From Candidatus Dadabacteria bacterium CSP1-2 (lineage in GTDB: Bacteria; Desulfobacterota_D; UBA1144; Nemesobacterales; CSP1-2), in assembly GCA_001443445.1 (NCBI GenBank), contig LDXN01000001.1:1-49289 (forward strand): a DNA stretch of 49,289 nucleotides. The letters run 5' to 3'. Below are positions 15,751 through 24,471 of the stretch, in pieces (within the stretch, counting starts at the first letter, position 1; the number at the start of each line of letters is the position of its first letter). The notes under the pieces were generated by a model. It made no database searches. It was not told the origin of the DNA and saw only the letters and a list, made by a program, of their open reading frames with translations. Both the position numbers and the translations under genes were made by a program.

Positions 15751-17271
15751 TTATGGGAGCTCGCCCCTGTGGCAGTCGCTACACTTCATCTCCTGCCAAA
15801 CCTCTCCAATATCCTCAGGATGCTGAAAGACAAGCCCTTTTGGCTCCATTGAAAACGCCATTTTCTGCGGGTTTCCCTGCCCTATAATTGTATGGCAGGC
15901 AATACACTCGTTGGTAATCATCTTCCCATCGGCACTTTTGTGAAGTCCATCGTGGCAGCGATAGCAACCGGGGAAATTTAGATGACCGATGTTATTCGGG
16001 TAGATATCCCAGCGCACCTTCATCTCGGGGAAAAAGTTGTTCCGATAAATATTCTGGAGCTCGACGATGGCACGCGAAATCGCATCCTCTTTGTCATTTG
16101 TCAACTTGGGGTAGTTGTCTTGATAGAACTTTTTCACCCCATTCTCTATGGCGTTCAATGCCGAGTCCGTGGAGGGATAATTTGCCGCCAGCAGATTGAC
16201 GCCAGTGCTTTTTATAAAGGGCAGGGTCGAATCAATTTTGCCGGTACCCAAAGCCAGATTCACCGAATAGCTCGGTGAATGGAAGATGTGGGTGGGCCGG
16301 TTATGGCAGTCCATGCAGTCCATCTTACGAATGTTCGCACGGGCGATTTCTTTCTCTGAAAGCGGCTTTTCTGTGGACATGTATTCGGTGACCTCTCCGG
16401 TTTTCAAATTGGTTATTCGCACCCAGGGAATCTCCTGCCGCTTTTCGTCAGTGGCAATGTACTCCACCCGGTTGGAAATGTTCATATGCCAGTGAATCCC
16501 CTCGGTCAGACCGGACTCCGGGCTACCGCCACCAGTCCTGATAAGTAGATTGATCTCCCACCGTGTGTTCTTCTCATCGGGCAAGAAATGAATCAGTTTC
16601 TTTTGTTGGGCGCCAAAAAATCGCTCCGGCCAATGACACTGCTCGCATGTCTCTTGTGCCGGGCGTAAGTGCCCTATGGGGACTGGAATCGGCCGTGGGT
16701 ACTTGTTTAAAAGCACGGCGTAGACCTGATACGCCCCTGACATTTTAGATCGAACGAACCAATCGGCTCCTGGCCCTACATGGCAGTCTACGCAACGGAC
16801 CCGTGCATGGGGCGAATTCAGGTAGGTGGTGTGCTCCGGCGCCATCACGCTGTGGCAAAGCGTTCCGCAGAAGGCCACCGAGTCAGTCTCTTGATAGGCT
16901 TTATAACTGCTAAAGGCAGAAAGGAATAGGAGTAGGAGCGAGCCCACGACGAAGATAAACATCGCATTTCGGTGATGAGGATTATTCAAATCAATTATTG
17001 GGAATCGCGGAATAGATAGCGTCTGCGTGCGCTTCCAACGTTGCCACTCGAAGAACATGCCAATCGGAATGAGAATCAAGCCAAAAACAAAGACCGTTGG
17101 CACAATTACGAATATAACCAACCCGGCGTAGGGGGCTTTAGCGGCGTCGGTCAATGTTTGAAGAACGAACAAGAAGACAAACAGAATAAGCGCCAAAATG
17201 GCTATTGTCGCACCGACATATGTCAGCCAGTTGTGAACAAACCTAGGTAGTTTCATACTGGGTGGTCTCAT
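15751..17271 (-). CDS. NapC/NrfH-related heptaheme membrane cytochrome c
   Basis: 506 residues, start ATG 17271 with AGAGG eight bases upstream. Three hydrophobic segments (about 14-37, 47-70, 88-110) precede an NrfH/NapC-like head with a CX3CH motif (CGTLCH) and CVDCH, then CEQCH, a long linker, CMDCH, CYRCH, CIACH and CSDCH: seven sites in all. NapC/NrfH proteins oxidise menaquinol and pass electrons to periplasmic partners. The extra N-terminal helices and long heme-poor middle differ from classic NrfH. GC content is clearly higher than in the neighbours (34 of 60 bases in the line at 16261) and codon choice differs, suggesting recent acquisition. Confidence 0.85.
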   Translation of the reverse strand: MRPPSMKLPRFVHNWLTYVGATIAILALILFVFLFVLQTLTDAAKAPYAGLVIFVIVPTVFVFGLILIPIGMFFEWQRWKRTQTLSIPRFPIIDLNNPHHRNAMFIFVVGSLLLLFLSAFSSYKAYQETDSVAFCGTLCHSVMAPEHTTYLNSPHARVRCVDCHVGPGADWFVRSKMSGAYQVYAVLLNKYPRPIPVPIGHLRPAQETCEQCHWPERFFGAQQKKLIHFLPDEKNTRWEINLLIRTGGGSPESGLTEGIHWHMNISNRVEYIATDEKRQEIPWVRITNLKTGEVTEYMSTEKPLSEKEIARANIRKMDCMDCHNRPTHIFHSPSYSVNLALGTGKIDSTLPFIKSTGVNLLAANYPSTDSALNAIENGVKKFYQDNYPKLTNDKEDAISRAIVELQNIYRNNFFPEMKVRWDIYPNNIGHLNFPGCYRCHDGLHKSADGKMITNECIACHTIIGQGNPQKMAFSMEPKGLVFQHPEDIGEVWQEMKCSDCHRGELP

Positions 17272-17417
17272 ATTGGTTTCCTCTTAGAATTTTGAAAGCT
17301 TTTCAGTTACCTAGTTAAATTGCTTGGATAACGAAATGCTATCTCCCTTTTGGTAAACGTCACTTCACCCATATAGCAACATAGCAACAAATATTATATC
17401 ACGGTGTTCATCTCCTC

Positions 17418-19430
17418 TTAGGTGTGAAAAAGAAAGGTAGCAAAGATCGCCACAATCAAAATCACTCCCACCCCTAGCGCAGCGTATCCAAACCATGTGG
17501 ATAACGTTCTAGCAAGCTGAGACGGTTGTTCAACAATGATACTGTCCAGCCTTCCTTCTCTAAGGAGCCTTTCGTATTCTTCCGGTCTTTCTTCAATAAA
17601 TCTCTCTAAAGGTATCTTACCTGTAAAGATTACCGTATCTAATGGGAAACTTTCTGGACGGAGGTGAGTGTGGAAGAAATGGAATGTAAATATAAATCCA
17701 ATGGCAAGAAGTGCTTCCTCTCCGTGGATCACCATTGCCACATTTAGAAAGGAGCCGGGGAGAATCTTTGTAAAGACCTCCGGCAGCCAGAGCATAAGTC
17801 CTGAAATACCTATTATGGGTATTCCCCAGAAGACAGCGAAGTAATCGAATTTCTCCCAATATGTCCATCTGTCCAGCTTTGGTCTTGGTCCCAGGTATAA
17901 GAACCAGCGGATATTATGGTAGAGGTCTATGAGATCTCTTTTTCGTGGAAACATAGAGTTTGGTCCATAGAGAAGGGTGAGTTCCCGTTTTATAAGGATA
18001 CGATGTAGCATGTACCCAAGATGGAAGAATACATAGCCAAAGGTTACTATTGCAAAAACCCTGTGGAAGTACCTTGTAACCTCCACTCCACCGAGTATCC
18101 CTTCCAGAATCCTTGCCCACTCTGTGTAATTATACTTAAGGGGGAGTCCCGTTGCCGCAAGCCCTAGGAAGCTTATAACAACAGCAATATGAGTAATCCT
18201 ATGAGGAGTGGCAAATCGGAGAACATATTTGCCGCTGCTCCAATGCCTAGGAACCTCCCCCTTTGCAATTGCTACAGCCGAGCGCTGAAGCCAAAGAGCC
18301 ATATGTAAGCCAAAGAAGCCAAAAACCGATATTAGAAGCCAATTCATAAAGGTATAGGTGTAATAAAGAAGAGGGGACTTCTCTTTGTCCCTAGGATCAG
18401 CATGTGGATCATAGCTTACAAATTTTCCATTTATTCCAGAGTGACATCTTCCACAGGTTTTAATAAGATTTCCAGGGGCGATTGTAGAAAGCGGGTCATT
18501 TGCAGGGAGATTGAGATGGGCTGTATGGCAGTCTGAGCATTTTGCGGCAACAATAAACCCGAGTGAGGTTGCCTGCCCATGAAACGTGTCACGATACGTG
18601 GGGGCTCTGCTCTCATGACACCTACTACATTCCACGGGGATTTGAAGTTGGAATCCTGCCATAGAAGGCTCTTTAATTTCGTGGGACTTGTGACAAGTAG
18701 TGCATACAGGACCACGTTCATCTCCGTCTTTCCAAAGCCTCCCATGGGTGCTTTTCTCAAAGTGATTATAAATTCCTAAATGGCACTTCTTGCAAGTAAG
18801 GGGTATATTTGCTTTAAAGATAGTTGAGTTTTTATCCGTTTTTGGTCTTATATTATGTGCGCCATGGCAGTCAGAACAGACTGCTGAAACTATAAGTCCG
18901 CTCATAAGCACCCCACGCCCGTGAACACTTTCACGGTATTTCTCTATAAATTCAGGCTGAGGAATGGGATGCTTCTCTGTAATCCCCTTGTCTTCATGGC
19001 ATCTTGAACAGGTTTCAGGAATATTCAAAGGATTTACAAGGGACCTAGGGTCGTCTTTTGGAAAGATGTTGTGGGAGCCATGGCAACTGGCACAACTCGG
19101 AGCATCCTCAATACCCCCCGCTCTTGCTTTACCATGTATACCTTCAGAATACTCCTTTGCAACCTCTTGATGACAAAGGGAGCAATTAACCTTATCTGGT
19201 TTCTCGTGGGGAATCTCCTTTATATCATTATGGCAGTCAGTACACTCTAAGTTGCCATGAATGGAGGCCTCAAAGAGTTTTTTATCAACAAGCGGTTCTT
19301 GGCTTTCATGACACATAAGACAGTCTTCACTCTTTATCTCTCCGGGATAGACTCTTAGTGAGAGGAAAAGAAATTGTGAAAGGGAGACGATGAAAAAAAA
19401 CACCAACTTATTATATCGCTTAGAAGCCAT
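17418..19430 (-). CDS. Fusion of an 11-heme cytochrome c and a cytochrome b561-like membrane domain
   Basis: 670 residues. Signal peptide, then eleven heme motifs (CLMCH, CTDCH, CSLCH, CASCH, CSRCH, CSDCH, CKKCH, CTTCH, CSRCH, CSDCH, CGRCH) over residues 37-330, a helix at about 350-370, and a cytochrome b561/FDH-gamma-like domain with candidate b-heme histidines in PHRITHIAVV, YFHRVF, VIHGEEALL and FHFFHTHL, plus a C-terminal helix. Similar in architecture to CbcL of Geobacter (a multiheme-c/b fusion that oxidises menaquinol), which is established knowledge; direct homology to CbcL was not tested. Both halves have split paralogues at 9544-10647 and 10682-11476. Confidence 0.88.
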   Translation of the reverse strand: MASKRYNKLVFFFIVSLSQFLFLSLRVYPGEIKSEDCLMCHESQEPLVDKKLFEASIHGNLECTDCHNDIKEIPHEKPDKVNCSLCHQEVAKEYSEGIHGKARAGGIEDAPSCASCHGSHNIFPKDDPRSLVNPLNIPETCSRCHEDKGITEKHPIPQPEFIEKYRESVHGRGVLMSGLIVSAVCSDCHGAHNIRPKTDKNSTIFKANIPLTCKKCHLGIYNHFEKSTHGRLWKDGDERGPVCTTCHKSHEIKEPSMAGFQLQIPVECSRCHESRAPTYRDTFHGQATSLGFIVAAKCSDCHTAHLNLPANDPLSTIAPGNLIKTCGRCHSGINGKFVSYDPHADPRDKEKSPLLYYTYTFMNWLLISVFGFFGLHMALWLQRSAVAIAKGEVPRHWSSGKYVLRFATPHRITHIAVVISFLGLAATGLPLKYNYTEWARILEGILGGVEVTRYFHRVFAIVTFGYVFFHLGYMLHRILIKRELTLLYGPNSMFPRKRDLIDLYHNIRWFLYLGPRPKLDRWTYWEKFDYFAVFWGIPIIGISGLMLWLPEVFTKILPGSFLNVAMVIHGEEALLAIGFIFTFHFFHTHLRPESFPLDTVIFTGKIPLERFIEERPEEYERLLREGRLDSIIVEQPSQLARTLSTWFGYAALGVGVILIVAIFATFLFHT

Positions 19431-19469
19431 GCCTTTTTACCTTAAAAATGACAATCTCCGTGCGAGGAA

Positions 19470-19613
19470 CTAATTGCCTGTGCTATCCAAGGAATAGCTA
19501 TAAAACAGGTTTTTTAAGACTCCAACAAGAGGTAGGATGACTGTAAATGTCATTCCTGCTAACTGGTTTTCCACTTCTTTGGTAGTGAAAAAAGGCTCAA
19601 ACACATGCTTCAT
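19470..19613 (-). pseudogene. Remnant of a histidine kinase ATPase domain (47-codon ORF)
   Basis: The ORF starts at ATG 19613, overlapping the stop of the radical SAM gene (ATGA), and ends at TAG 19470. Its first part, VFEPFFTTKE, is the F-box of GHKL histidine kinases and the next part, GMTFTVILPL, is the usual C-terminal strand (compare G-T-x-F-x-V-x-LP). The intervening G2 box (GTGLGL) is missing, so an internal deletion has joined the two ends. After LPL the reading runs into unrelated residues. Cannot be a working kinase; could still be translated. Confidence 0.7.
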
Positions 19614-20803
19614 ATAACCTCCTTGCTCATCTTGAGTTTGTTATCTTTGAAGTTGGTTTCTACTTTTTCTCTGGATGGATGATAGAGGCAGAAGGGCTCG
19701 TCAGCCATGATGTCGCCTGTCATGGCGTAGGCGCGAGAACGGGACCCACCACAGATAGCTCGGTATTCGCAAATTCCACACTTACCCTTCAGACGATCAG
19801 AATTGCGAAGAAGCTGAAGAGTAGGATGCTCTCGGTAAATTCTAGCAAGTGAATCACATCGGACATTTCCAGTCGAAAGTGGGAGAAATCCACTGGGATA
19901 GATCTCTCCGGTGTGAGAAATAAAAACATAACCGTTACCTGCGTTCACCCCTTTTGGTGCATGGCCGATGCTCCCTCCTGGTCCAAAATCACGGGTCAAG
20001 CGGCTGGGCAACCTTACTTCAGAAGGCTTCTTCCCTCCAGACTGGTTTTTTGTCTCCTGCTGAATAACGTATCGCCTATAGTGTGGTGCTTCAGTGATCT
20101 TAACTATGAAATTAACCTCTTTAGAAAGGCTATAAAGCTTTTGGAATAGCTTCTCATACTGGACGGCCGTCATTTGTTCCAAGAGTTTTCCTCTACCGAT
20201 AGGTACTAAGAAAAACACTTCCCAGAAGACAACGTTTAGATCCTTGACCAGTTGAGCAATATCATCAAAGGCATCAAAATTGTACTCGCTAAAGGCGGTG
20301 TTGATTTGGAGAGGAAGACCTACTGAATGGGCGTATTCGGCGCCTCTCAGGGTTAACTCAAAAGCTCCAGGGACTCCTCGAAAAGAATCATGGATTTCAG
20401 CGTTCGGACCATCTAAGCTAAGAGCCATTTGAGCCAGTCCGGCTTCCTTTAGCTTCTTAATCATTTGTAATGTAAGCTTCGGGGTGGCAGCCGGGATCGT
20501 TGCCATTCGTAAACCCAGATCTGTGCCGTGTTGGATTAAATCAAAAATATCCTCTCTTTTTGTTGGATCGCCTCCGCTCAATACCATAATTGGTGTTCCC
20601 ATTGAGTGAATTTCTTCAATGAGTTTAAACCCCTCTTGGGTTGAAAGTTCTCGTGGGTCCCGCCAGTTAATCGCTTCTGCCCTGCAATGGCGACAAGCCA
20701 GGTCGCACGCCTGCGTAATTTCCCAGATGACAATAAAAGGAGAAAGGGAAAAATCAACATCAGCTACATTCCTCATATGAGCAGTCTCCCTCTTTTCACC
20801 CAT
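19610..20803 (-). CDS. Radical SAM/SPASM protein related to AhbD/NirJ (TIGR04053-like)
   Basis: 397 residues. Radical SAM cluster motif CX3CX2C at Cys33, Cys37, Cys40 in the context WEITQACDLACRHCRAEA, the GGDP motif, and a C-terminal SPASM-type region CGICEYRAICGGSRSRAYA with a further Cys in PFCLYHP for an auxiliary 4Fe-4S cluster. This context is shared by heme d1 (NirJ) and siroheme-decarboxylation-pathway (AhbD) enzymes and by TIGR04053. A heme or tetrapyrrole tailoring role would suit this heme-rich region, but peptide modification cannot be excluded. It lies 83 bp downstream of nrfD on the same strand. Confidence 0.8.
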   Translation of the reverse strand: MGEKRETAHMRNVADVDFSLSPFIVIWEITQACDLACRHCRAEAINWRDPRELSTQEGFKLIEEIHSMGTPIMVLSGGDPTKREDIFDLIQHGTDLGLRMATIPAATPKLTLQMIKKLKEAGLAQMALSLDGPNAEIHDSFRGVPGAFELTLRGAEYAHSVGLPLQINTAFSEYNFDAFDDIAQLVKDLNVVFWEVFFLVPIGRGKLLEQMTAVQYEKLFQKLYSLSKEVNFIVKITEAPHYRRYVIQQETKNQSGGKKPSEVRLPSRLTRDFGPGGSIGHAPKGVNAGNGYVFISHTGEIYPSGFLPLSTGNVRCDSLARIYREHPTLQLLRNSDRLKGKCGICEYRAICGGSRSRAYAMTGDIMADEPFCLYHPSREKVETNFKDNKLKMSKEVI

Positions 20804-20886
20804 GTTTTAACCCTCCCAAACGAAATTTCAAGTCATCTTTTTTAAAACATTTTTCTCTGCTATTAATCCATTCTATTTTGAACTTC

Positions 20887-22089
20887 CTATGCTTCAAGTT
20901 CAACCTCAGCCTCCTTCCAGGGAGGAAACAGAGCAACAAGGATGTAAAGAATTATAAAAGGGAGCACCAGAAATAATAAGGCTACCAAGAGCCCTTCAAT
21001 TCCGAGCAACTCCATTTTGTAGGTTGTAAGTCCTCTCAAACTCTTGGAAAACAATTGACCCCCAATAACCACATTCCATCTTATACTAAAAATTCCTATC
21101 AGGGTAAGAATCGCACTGCCAAAGTATATAAGACGCCTTAACTCATCAGGGAGGCGCGCCAATTTTGTCCATGCTAAAAAAACCATAGGAACTATGGTTC
21201 CTAGCAAAATCTGAATTACAACCATACTGATAAAAAGCTTACTGATTAAAAGCTGGTAAAGTATTTTAATGGATTCTTCTGATTCATAAATGCGGTGAAT
21301 GAAGTCAAGGTTTTCCAGTGAGAAATCCAGTATCATTGCATAGAGCAAAAAGGAAGCAAGCTTATCCATACAGGACATATCTACAGGTTTACGGCGAAAG
21401 AGTGTGATAACCATATAAAGTAATATCATAAGTGCGATCCCTGACACTATAGCGGAAAATAAAAATACAACGGGCATAAGCACACTGCTCCACCAGGGAT
21501 TCGCCTTCACAGAGCCGAAGATAAAACCTACATAACCATGGAGGAGGAAAGCGGATGGAATACCAATGATGGTTATAAGTTTTCCTGCCTTTTTGTCAAA
21601 CTGAATAGATTTTTCTGAAAGATCAGAAGCTCCAAGGGTTAAAATGAGATAAATAACCTTTTTCAACCCCTTTTCTTTCTTAGACCATACAACTATATCC
21701 TTCCTGTACTCAAACCACAATTCCACTAGAAGGACAACCAAGAGATACCAGGCATATACAAATCCAAACATAGCCATAGCAGACCTGAAATTGGGTGTGA
21801 GAAAAATTTCAAAGGCCCGCTCAGGATGTCCCAGGTGAGCCACAAGAGGAAGGGGGGCGACAATAAGGAAAGCTAGGGCAGTGAGAAGGGAAAGTCGGTA
21901 AGTAGGCTCTACCTCTTTAACATTAAAAACCCTTTCCAGGGAAGCCAGAATAAAGGCACCTGCTACAAGACCAGTGAGATAGGGGTAAACCACAATCAGA
22001 ATACTCCAATGGAGTTCGATCTCATTTGGATAGATGAAGCCTGTAACTTCTTTAACAGAAAAAGCAAGTCGCTCAAATAATTCTTCCAA
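20887..22089 (-). CDS. NrfD/PsrC-family integral membrane quinone-binding subunit
   Basis: 400 residues, about nine or ten helices, start TTG 22089 just after the stop of the ferredoxin gene, with AAGGAGG eight bases upstream. The pattern of helices and the LxHLGHPERA phrase (residues 81-91) are typical of NrfD/PsrC family proteins, which exchange electrons between the menaquinone pool and a periplasmic 4Fe-4S subunit. Third gene of an octaheme/FeS/NrfD set. Confidence 0.88.
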   Translation of the reverse strand: MEELFERLAFSVKEVTGFIYPNEIELHWSILIVVYPYLTGLVAGAFILASLERVFNVKEVEPTYRLSLLTALAFLIVAPLPLVAHLGHPERAFEIFLTPNFRSAMAMFGFVYAWYLLVVLLVELWFEYRKDIVVWSKKEKGLKKVIYLILTLGASDLSEKSIQFDKKAGKLITIIGIPSAFLLHGYVGFIFGSVKANPWWSSVLMPVVFLFSAIVSGIALMILLYMVITLFRRKPVDMSCMDKLASFLLYAMILDFSLENLDFIHRIYESEESIKILYQLLISKLFISMVVIQILLGTIVPMVFLAWTKLARLPDELRRLIYFGSAILTLIGIFSIRWNVVIGGQLFSKSLRGLTTYKMELLGIEGLLVALLFLVLPFIILYILVALFPPWKEAEVELEA

Positions 22090-22869
22090 CTAAGTAACCT
22101 CCTTGTCTAAATTAGCATAGTAGACCTTGGGTCCTGTATTGAGATAGGGCTTTAAGACACCGAGTTTATTGAATCGAACAAATCGCGCAAGGGGGTTATT
22201 TCGGGGTTTTACCTCTCCAAAAATTCTTGCTCCGGTGGGACATACCTCTACACACGCAGGTTGCAATCCTTTTACAATTCTGTGATAACAAAATGTGCAT
22301 TTGTCCGCTGTGTGTGTTTCGGGATGGAGATATCTTGCTCCATAAGGACAGGCCTGAATACAATAACGACACCCTATACAGTAGTCCTTATCAACAAGGA
22401 CAACTCCATCTATGGTTTTGTATGTGGCTCCAACAGGACACACCTGCACACATGGAGGGTTATCACAATGATTGCATAACTTAGGAACAAAAAAGGTACG
22501 CAGGATTTCTTTTTCACTAAGGGTTTCAGGAAAGCCGTGTATTCCCCCTTCAGGACTGTCCACCTTTGTTTCGCCATCAACTGTAATAACGTATCTTTCT
22601 ACCCAAGTTCTAAAGAAAAAGGGTTCCCGCGGAACATTATTTTCTATCTTGCACGCCTCTACACATCTTCCACACCCTATGCATTTATCAATATCAATAC
22701 CCATTGCATAGTAGTGCGCGTGAGGATTGTATTTTCCATAAATGCTTTCCAATGAAATTTTTCCAAGAGGTGTTTTTTTCAAAAGGGAGAGAGTTTTTAA
22801 AAAGAGTCCCCCCAAAAAAATTCCGGGAGGGATTATGAGGAGGTTTTTAAGAAGGTCTCTTCTATTCAT
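22090..22869 (-). CDS. NrfC/PsrB-like periplasmic ferredoxin with four 4Fe-4S clusters
   Basis: 259 residues. N-terminal twin-arginine-like start (MNRRDLLKNLLI) with a hydrophobic stretch, then the four Cys clusters of the family: CIGCGRCVEAC, CNHCDNPPCVQVC, CIGCRYCIQAC, and CTFC with CVEVCPTGA. No molybdopterin catalytic subunit is nearby, so its partner is likely the octaheme cytochrome that starts the operon (ATGA overlap). Passes electrons between NrfD and the heme chain. Confidence 0.92.
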   Translation of the reverse strand: MNRRDLLKNLLIIPPGIFLGGLFLKTLSLLKKTPLGKISLESIYGKYNPHAHYYAMGIDIDKCIGCGRCVEACKIENNVPREPFFFRTWVERYVITVDGETKVDSPEGGIHGFPETLSEKEILRTFFVPKLCNHCDNPPCVQVCPVGATYKTIDGVVLVDKDYCIGCRYCIQACPYGARYLHPETHTADKCTFCYHRIVKGLQPACVEVCPTGARIFGEVKPRNNPLARFVRFNKLGVLKPYLNTGPKVYYANLDKEVT

Positions 22870-23645
22870 TCCGTTTCTTCCTCCTTCTTTAAACGGGCTT
22901 CAGGATAATGGGGATAGTGGCACTCCCAGCACAGAAATCCGCTGTAATGACTTTTCATGTCCACACGCGGAATTTCAGGTGGACTTTCTGCTTGCAGAAT
23001 TTTAGGTGGACTTTCTGCTTCTTGTGAATGACACTGTCCACAAAATTCTCTATTCCTGGGTTTACTTGGTAAAGCCACCCTTGGATTTAGTTTGTGTTCT
23101 TCTTTCGCTTCGTGGCATTGAGTGCAGGGTAAGGGTGCGTGGGGTGATAGAATTTTTGTTCTTGCAATTTCCGTATGGCAGGGCTCGCACTCCTTGGGTG
23201 TAACAGGAGGAGTCGGGTCATGGGGATTATGGCAGGAAATGCAAGGTTTAGCAGGATTATGTCTTACAGGGTCAATCTGGGGGAACCCTGTGGGTCTTGT
23301 CGGATTGTATCCATGACACAGGGGACAGTAGGCGCGTGTTCTTGGTGCAGGGGGTTTGTGCTCATACGGGTCCTGGGTATGGGCGTAAGCAGCACTATGG
23401 CATACTTCGCAGGCAACTCCACGATGGTATGATTTATTTTTTAAAGTGAGAATGTCTTCGTGGCATTCCGTGCATGCAATTTCCCCGCCGTACTTAATTT
23501 CCTGGGATACGACGGTTTGTAAGGATGCAGCACGATAATGTCCGTATTGTCCAAAACTCGGCGATACAAGATAATGGCGGACAATGAGGAAAATGAAAAC
23601 CAAGACAACAGCGAGTCCAAAAAGATATTTTATCTGTTGGGGCAT
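22866..23645 (-). CDS. Octaheme c-type cytochrome with N-terminal membrane anchor
   Basis: 259 residues. Hydrophobic helix at about 7-25, probably uncleaved, then eight heme motifs: CTECH, CEVCH, CPLCH, CISCH, CEPCH, CTQCH, CGQCH, CWECH. Between motif seven and eight a short tandem duplication (AESPPKILQ then AESPPEIPR) is seen. First gene of the octaheme/FeS/NrfD operon. The set resembles Nrf-like, ActAB-like or Cbc-type quinone:cytochrome oxidoreductases, in which multiheme, FeS and NrfD proteins form the core. Confidence 0.87.
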   Translation of the reverse strand: MPQQIKYLFGLAVVLVFIFLIVRHYLVSPSFGQYGHYRAASLQTVVSQEIKYGGEIACTECHEDILTLKNKSYHRGVACEVCHSAAYAHTQDPYEHKPPAPRTRAYCPLCHGYNPTRPTGFPQIDPVRHNPAKPCISCHNPHDPTPPVTPKECEPCHTEIARTKILSPHAPLPCTQCHEAKEEHKLNPRVALPSKPRNREFCGQCHSQEAESPPKILQAESPPEIPRVDMKSHYSGFLCWECHYPHYPEARLKKEEETE

Positions 23646-23763
23646 CCTTATCTCTCTTTCAAACTTTCAAAAATAAGAGGCTGCTCTATCTGTATAACTT
23701 TTCCATAATTTGATTTGTTCCATATTTATGTCCCTGTTATTCTTTATTTTTATTATCTTCTAC

Positions 23764-23782
23764 TGTTACCCCTATGGTAACA
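23764..23782. promoter_or_regulatory. 19-bp palindrome, possible operator
   Basis: TGTTACC-CCTAT-GGTAACA, perfect 7-bp arms with a 5-bp centre, 119 bp before the octaheme cytochrome start (23645) and 50 bp after the end of the Cys-rich gene. No T-run follows, so it is less likely a terminator. The binding factor is unknown. Confidence 0.4.
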
Positions 23783-23831
23783 TTGAAAATTAATGGATTG
23801 TTATGCGGTATGCTATGATCCCCATTGTTAA

Positions 23832-24323
23832 TTAAAAAATTTTTCTTTCATCCATGCCACCACAACCATCTTCTCCAAACGGTGAGTCACATCTCCCCCT
23901 ATAGCACGCATTACCAGCGTATCCATCTTTGTTGGTAAAGTGAATCCATTCTGATACAGCCTCTTTAACCTGCTTAGCGCTATAATTGTGGTCTGCTATT
24001 AAGAAGTTTGATAACCCCCAAACGCTCTTAGCAAGATTGCAGGGACAGCAACAGGTTAGTATAGAATAATTACTACAGCACGGGGCAGATATGGCTGATA
24101 GGGCCTCACTCTTTATTTTTTCCTGTTCCGGTGTTAAAGCTATGGAGTTGTAATAAGCTATAAATTCTTTTGCTTGTAAGTGAGGGTCATAAAATTTAAT
24201 TCCACTTTTTCCAGATGGGTTAGTGCCCTCTGGTATTTTCTCGGTAGAGTATGCAATTAGAATTAAAACAACTACACTCAAAGCTATTCCGATCATCATC
24301 CAGTAATAATTTTTTTGTCTCAT
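23832..24323 (-). CDS. Membrane-anchored Cys-rich protein of unknown function
   Basis: 163 residues from ATG 24323 (AAGGAGGTGC upstream; the ATG at 24365 lies before that Shine-Dalgarno sequence). One helix (about 6-25), a Gly/Pro linker and a domain with nine cysteines: PCC at 81-83, CCCPC at 91-95, and CYRGRC plus a final Cys154 near the tail. The arrangement CC-N7-CCCxCN suggests binding of copper, iron or an Fe-S cluster, or disulfides if periplasmic. I recall similar CCxCN proteins of unknown role but cannot name the family. It has its own putative sigma-54 promoter and dyad shared with three other genes here. Confidence 0.65.
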   Translation of the reverse strand: MRQKNYYWMMIGIALSVVVLILIAYSTEKIPEGTNPSGKSGIKFYDPHLQAKEFIAYYNSIALTPEQEKIKSEALSAISAPCCSNYSILTCCCPCNLAKSVWGLSNFLIADHNYSAKQVKEAVSEWIHFTNKDGYAGNACYRGRCDSPFGEDGCGGMDERKIF

Positions 24324-24363
24324 TTTTTTAGCACCTCCTTTTTGATTTCTGTTTATTATATGC

Positions 24364-24381
24364 AATCATGCTTTCATGATT
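24364..24381. promoter_or_regulatory. 18-bp palindrome in the leader of the Cys-rich gene
   Basis: AATCATG-CTTT-CATGATT, perfect 7-bp arms with a 4-bp loop, about 10-25 bp downstream of the predicted sigma-54 start near 24390. Could be a repressor operator or an RNA hairpin. Confidence 0.4.
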
Positions 24382-24400
24382 CCTTCGCGAATAGAATATT

Positions 24401-24416
24401 GGCAATGAACGTGCCA
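24401..24416 (-). promoter_or_regulatory. Putative sigma-54 (-24/-12) promoter for the Cys-rich gene
   Basis: On the minus strand TGGCACGTTCATTGCC, a full match to the consensus TGGCACG-N4-TTGC. Predicted start near 24390, 67 bp before the ATG at 24323. Confidence 0.75.
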
Positions 24417-24471
24417 AGAAGAAATAGGCATATATTCTATATATAACAACGCCTTGTGGGTGAGAAACCGC

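Noticed and set aside
17272-17417. TATAAT on the minus strand (17393-17398) as promoter of the NapC-like gene
   Set aside because: No acceptable -35 or extended -10 was found and it is 120 bp from the start; not enough support.
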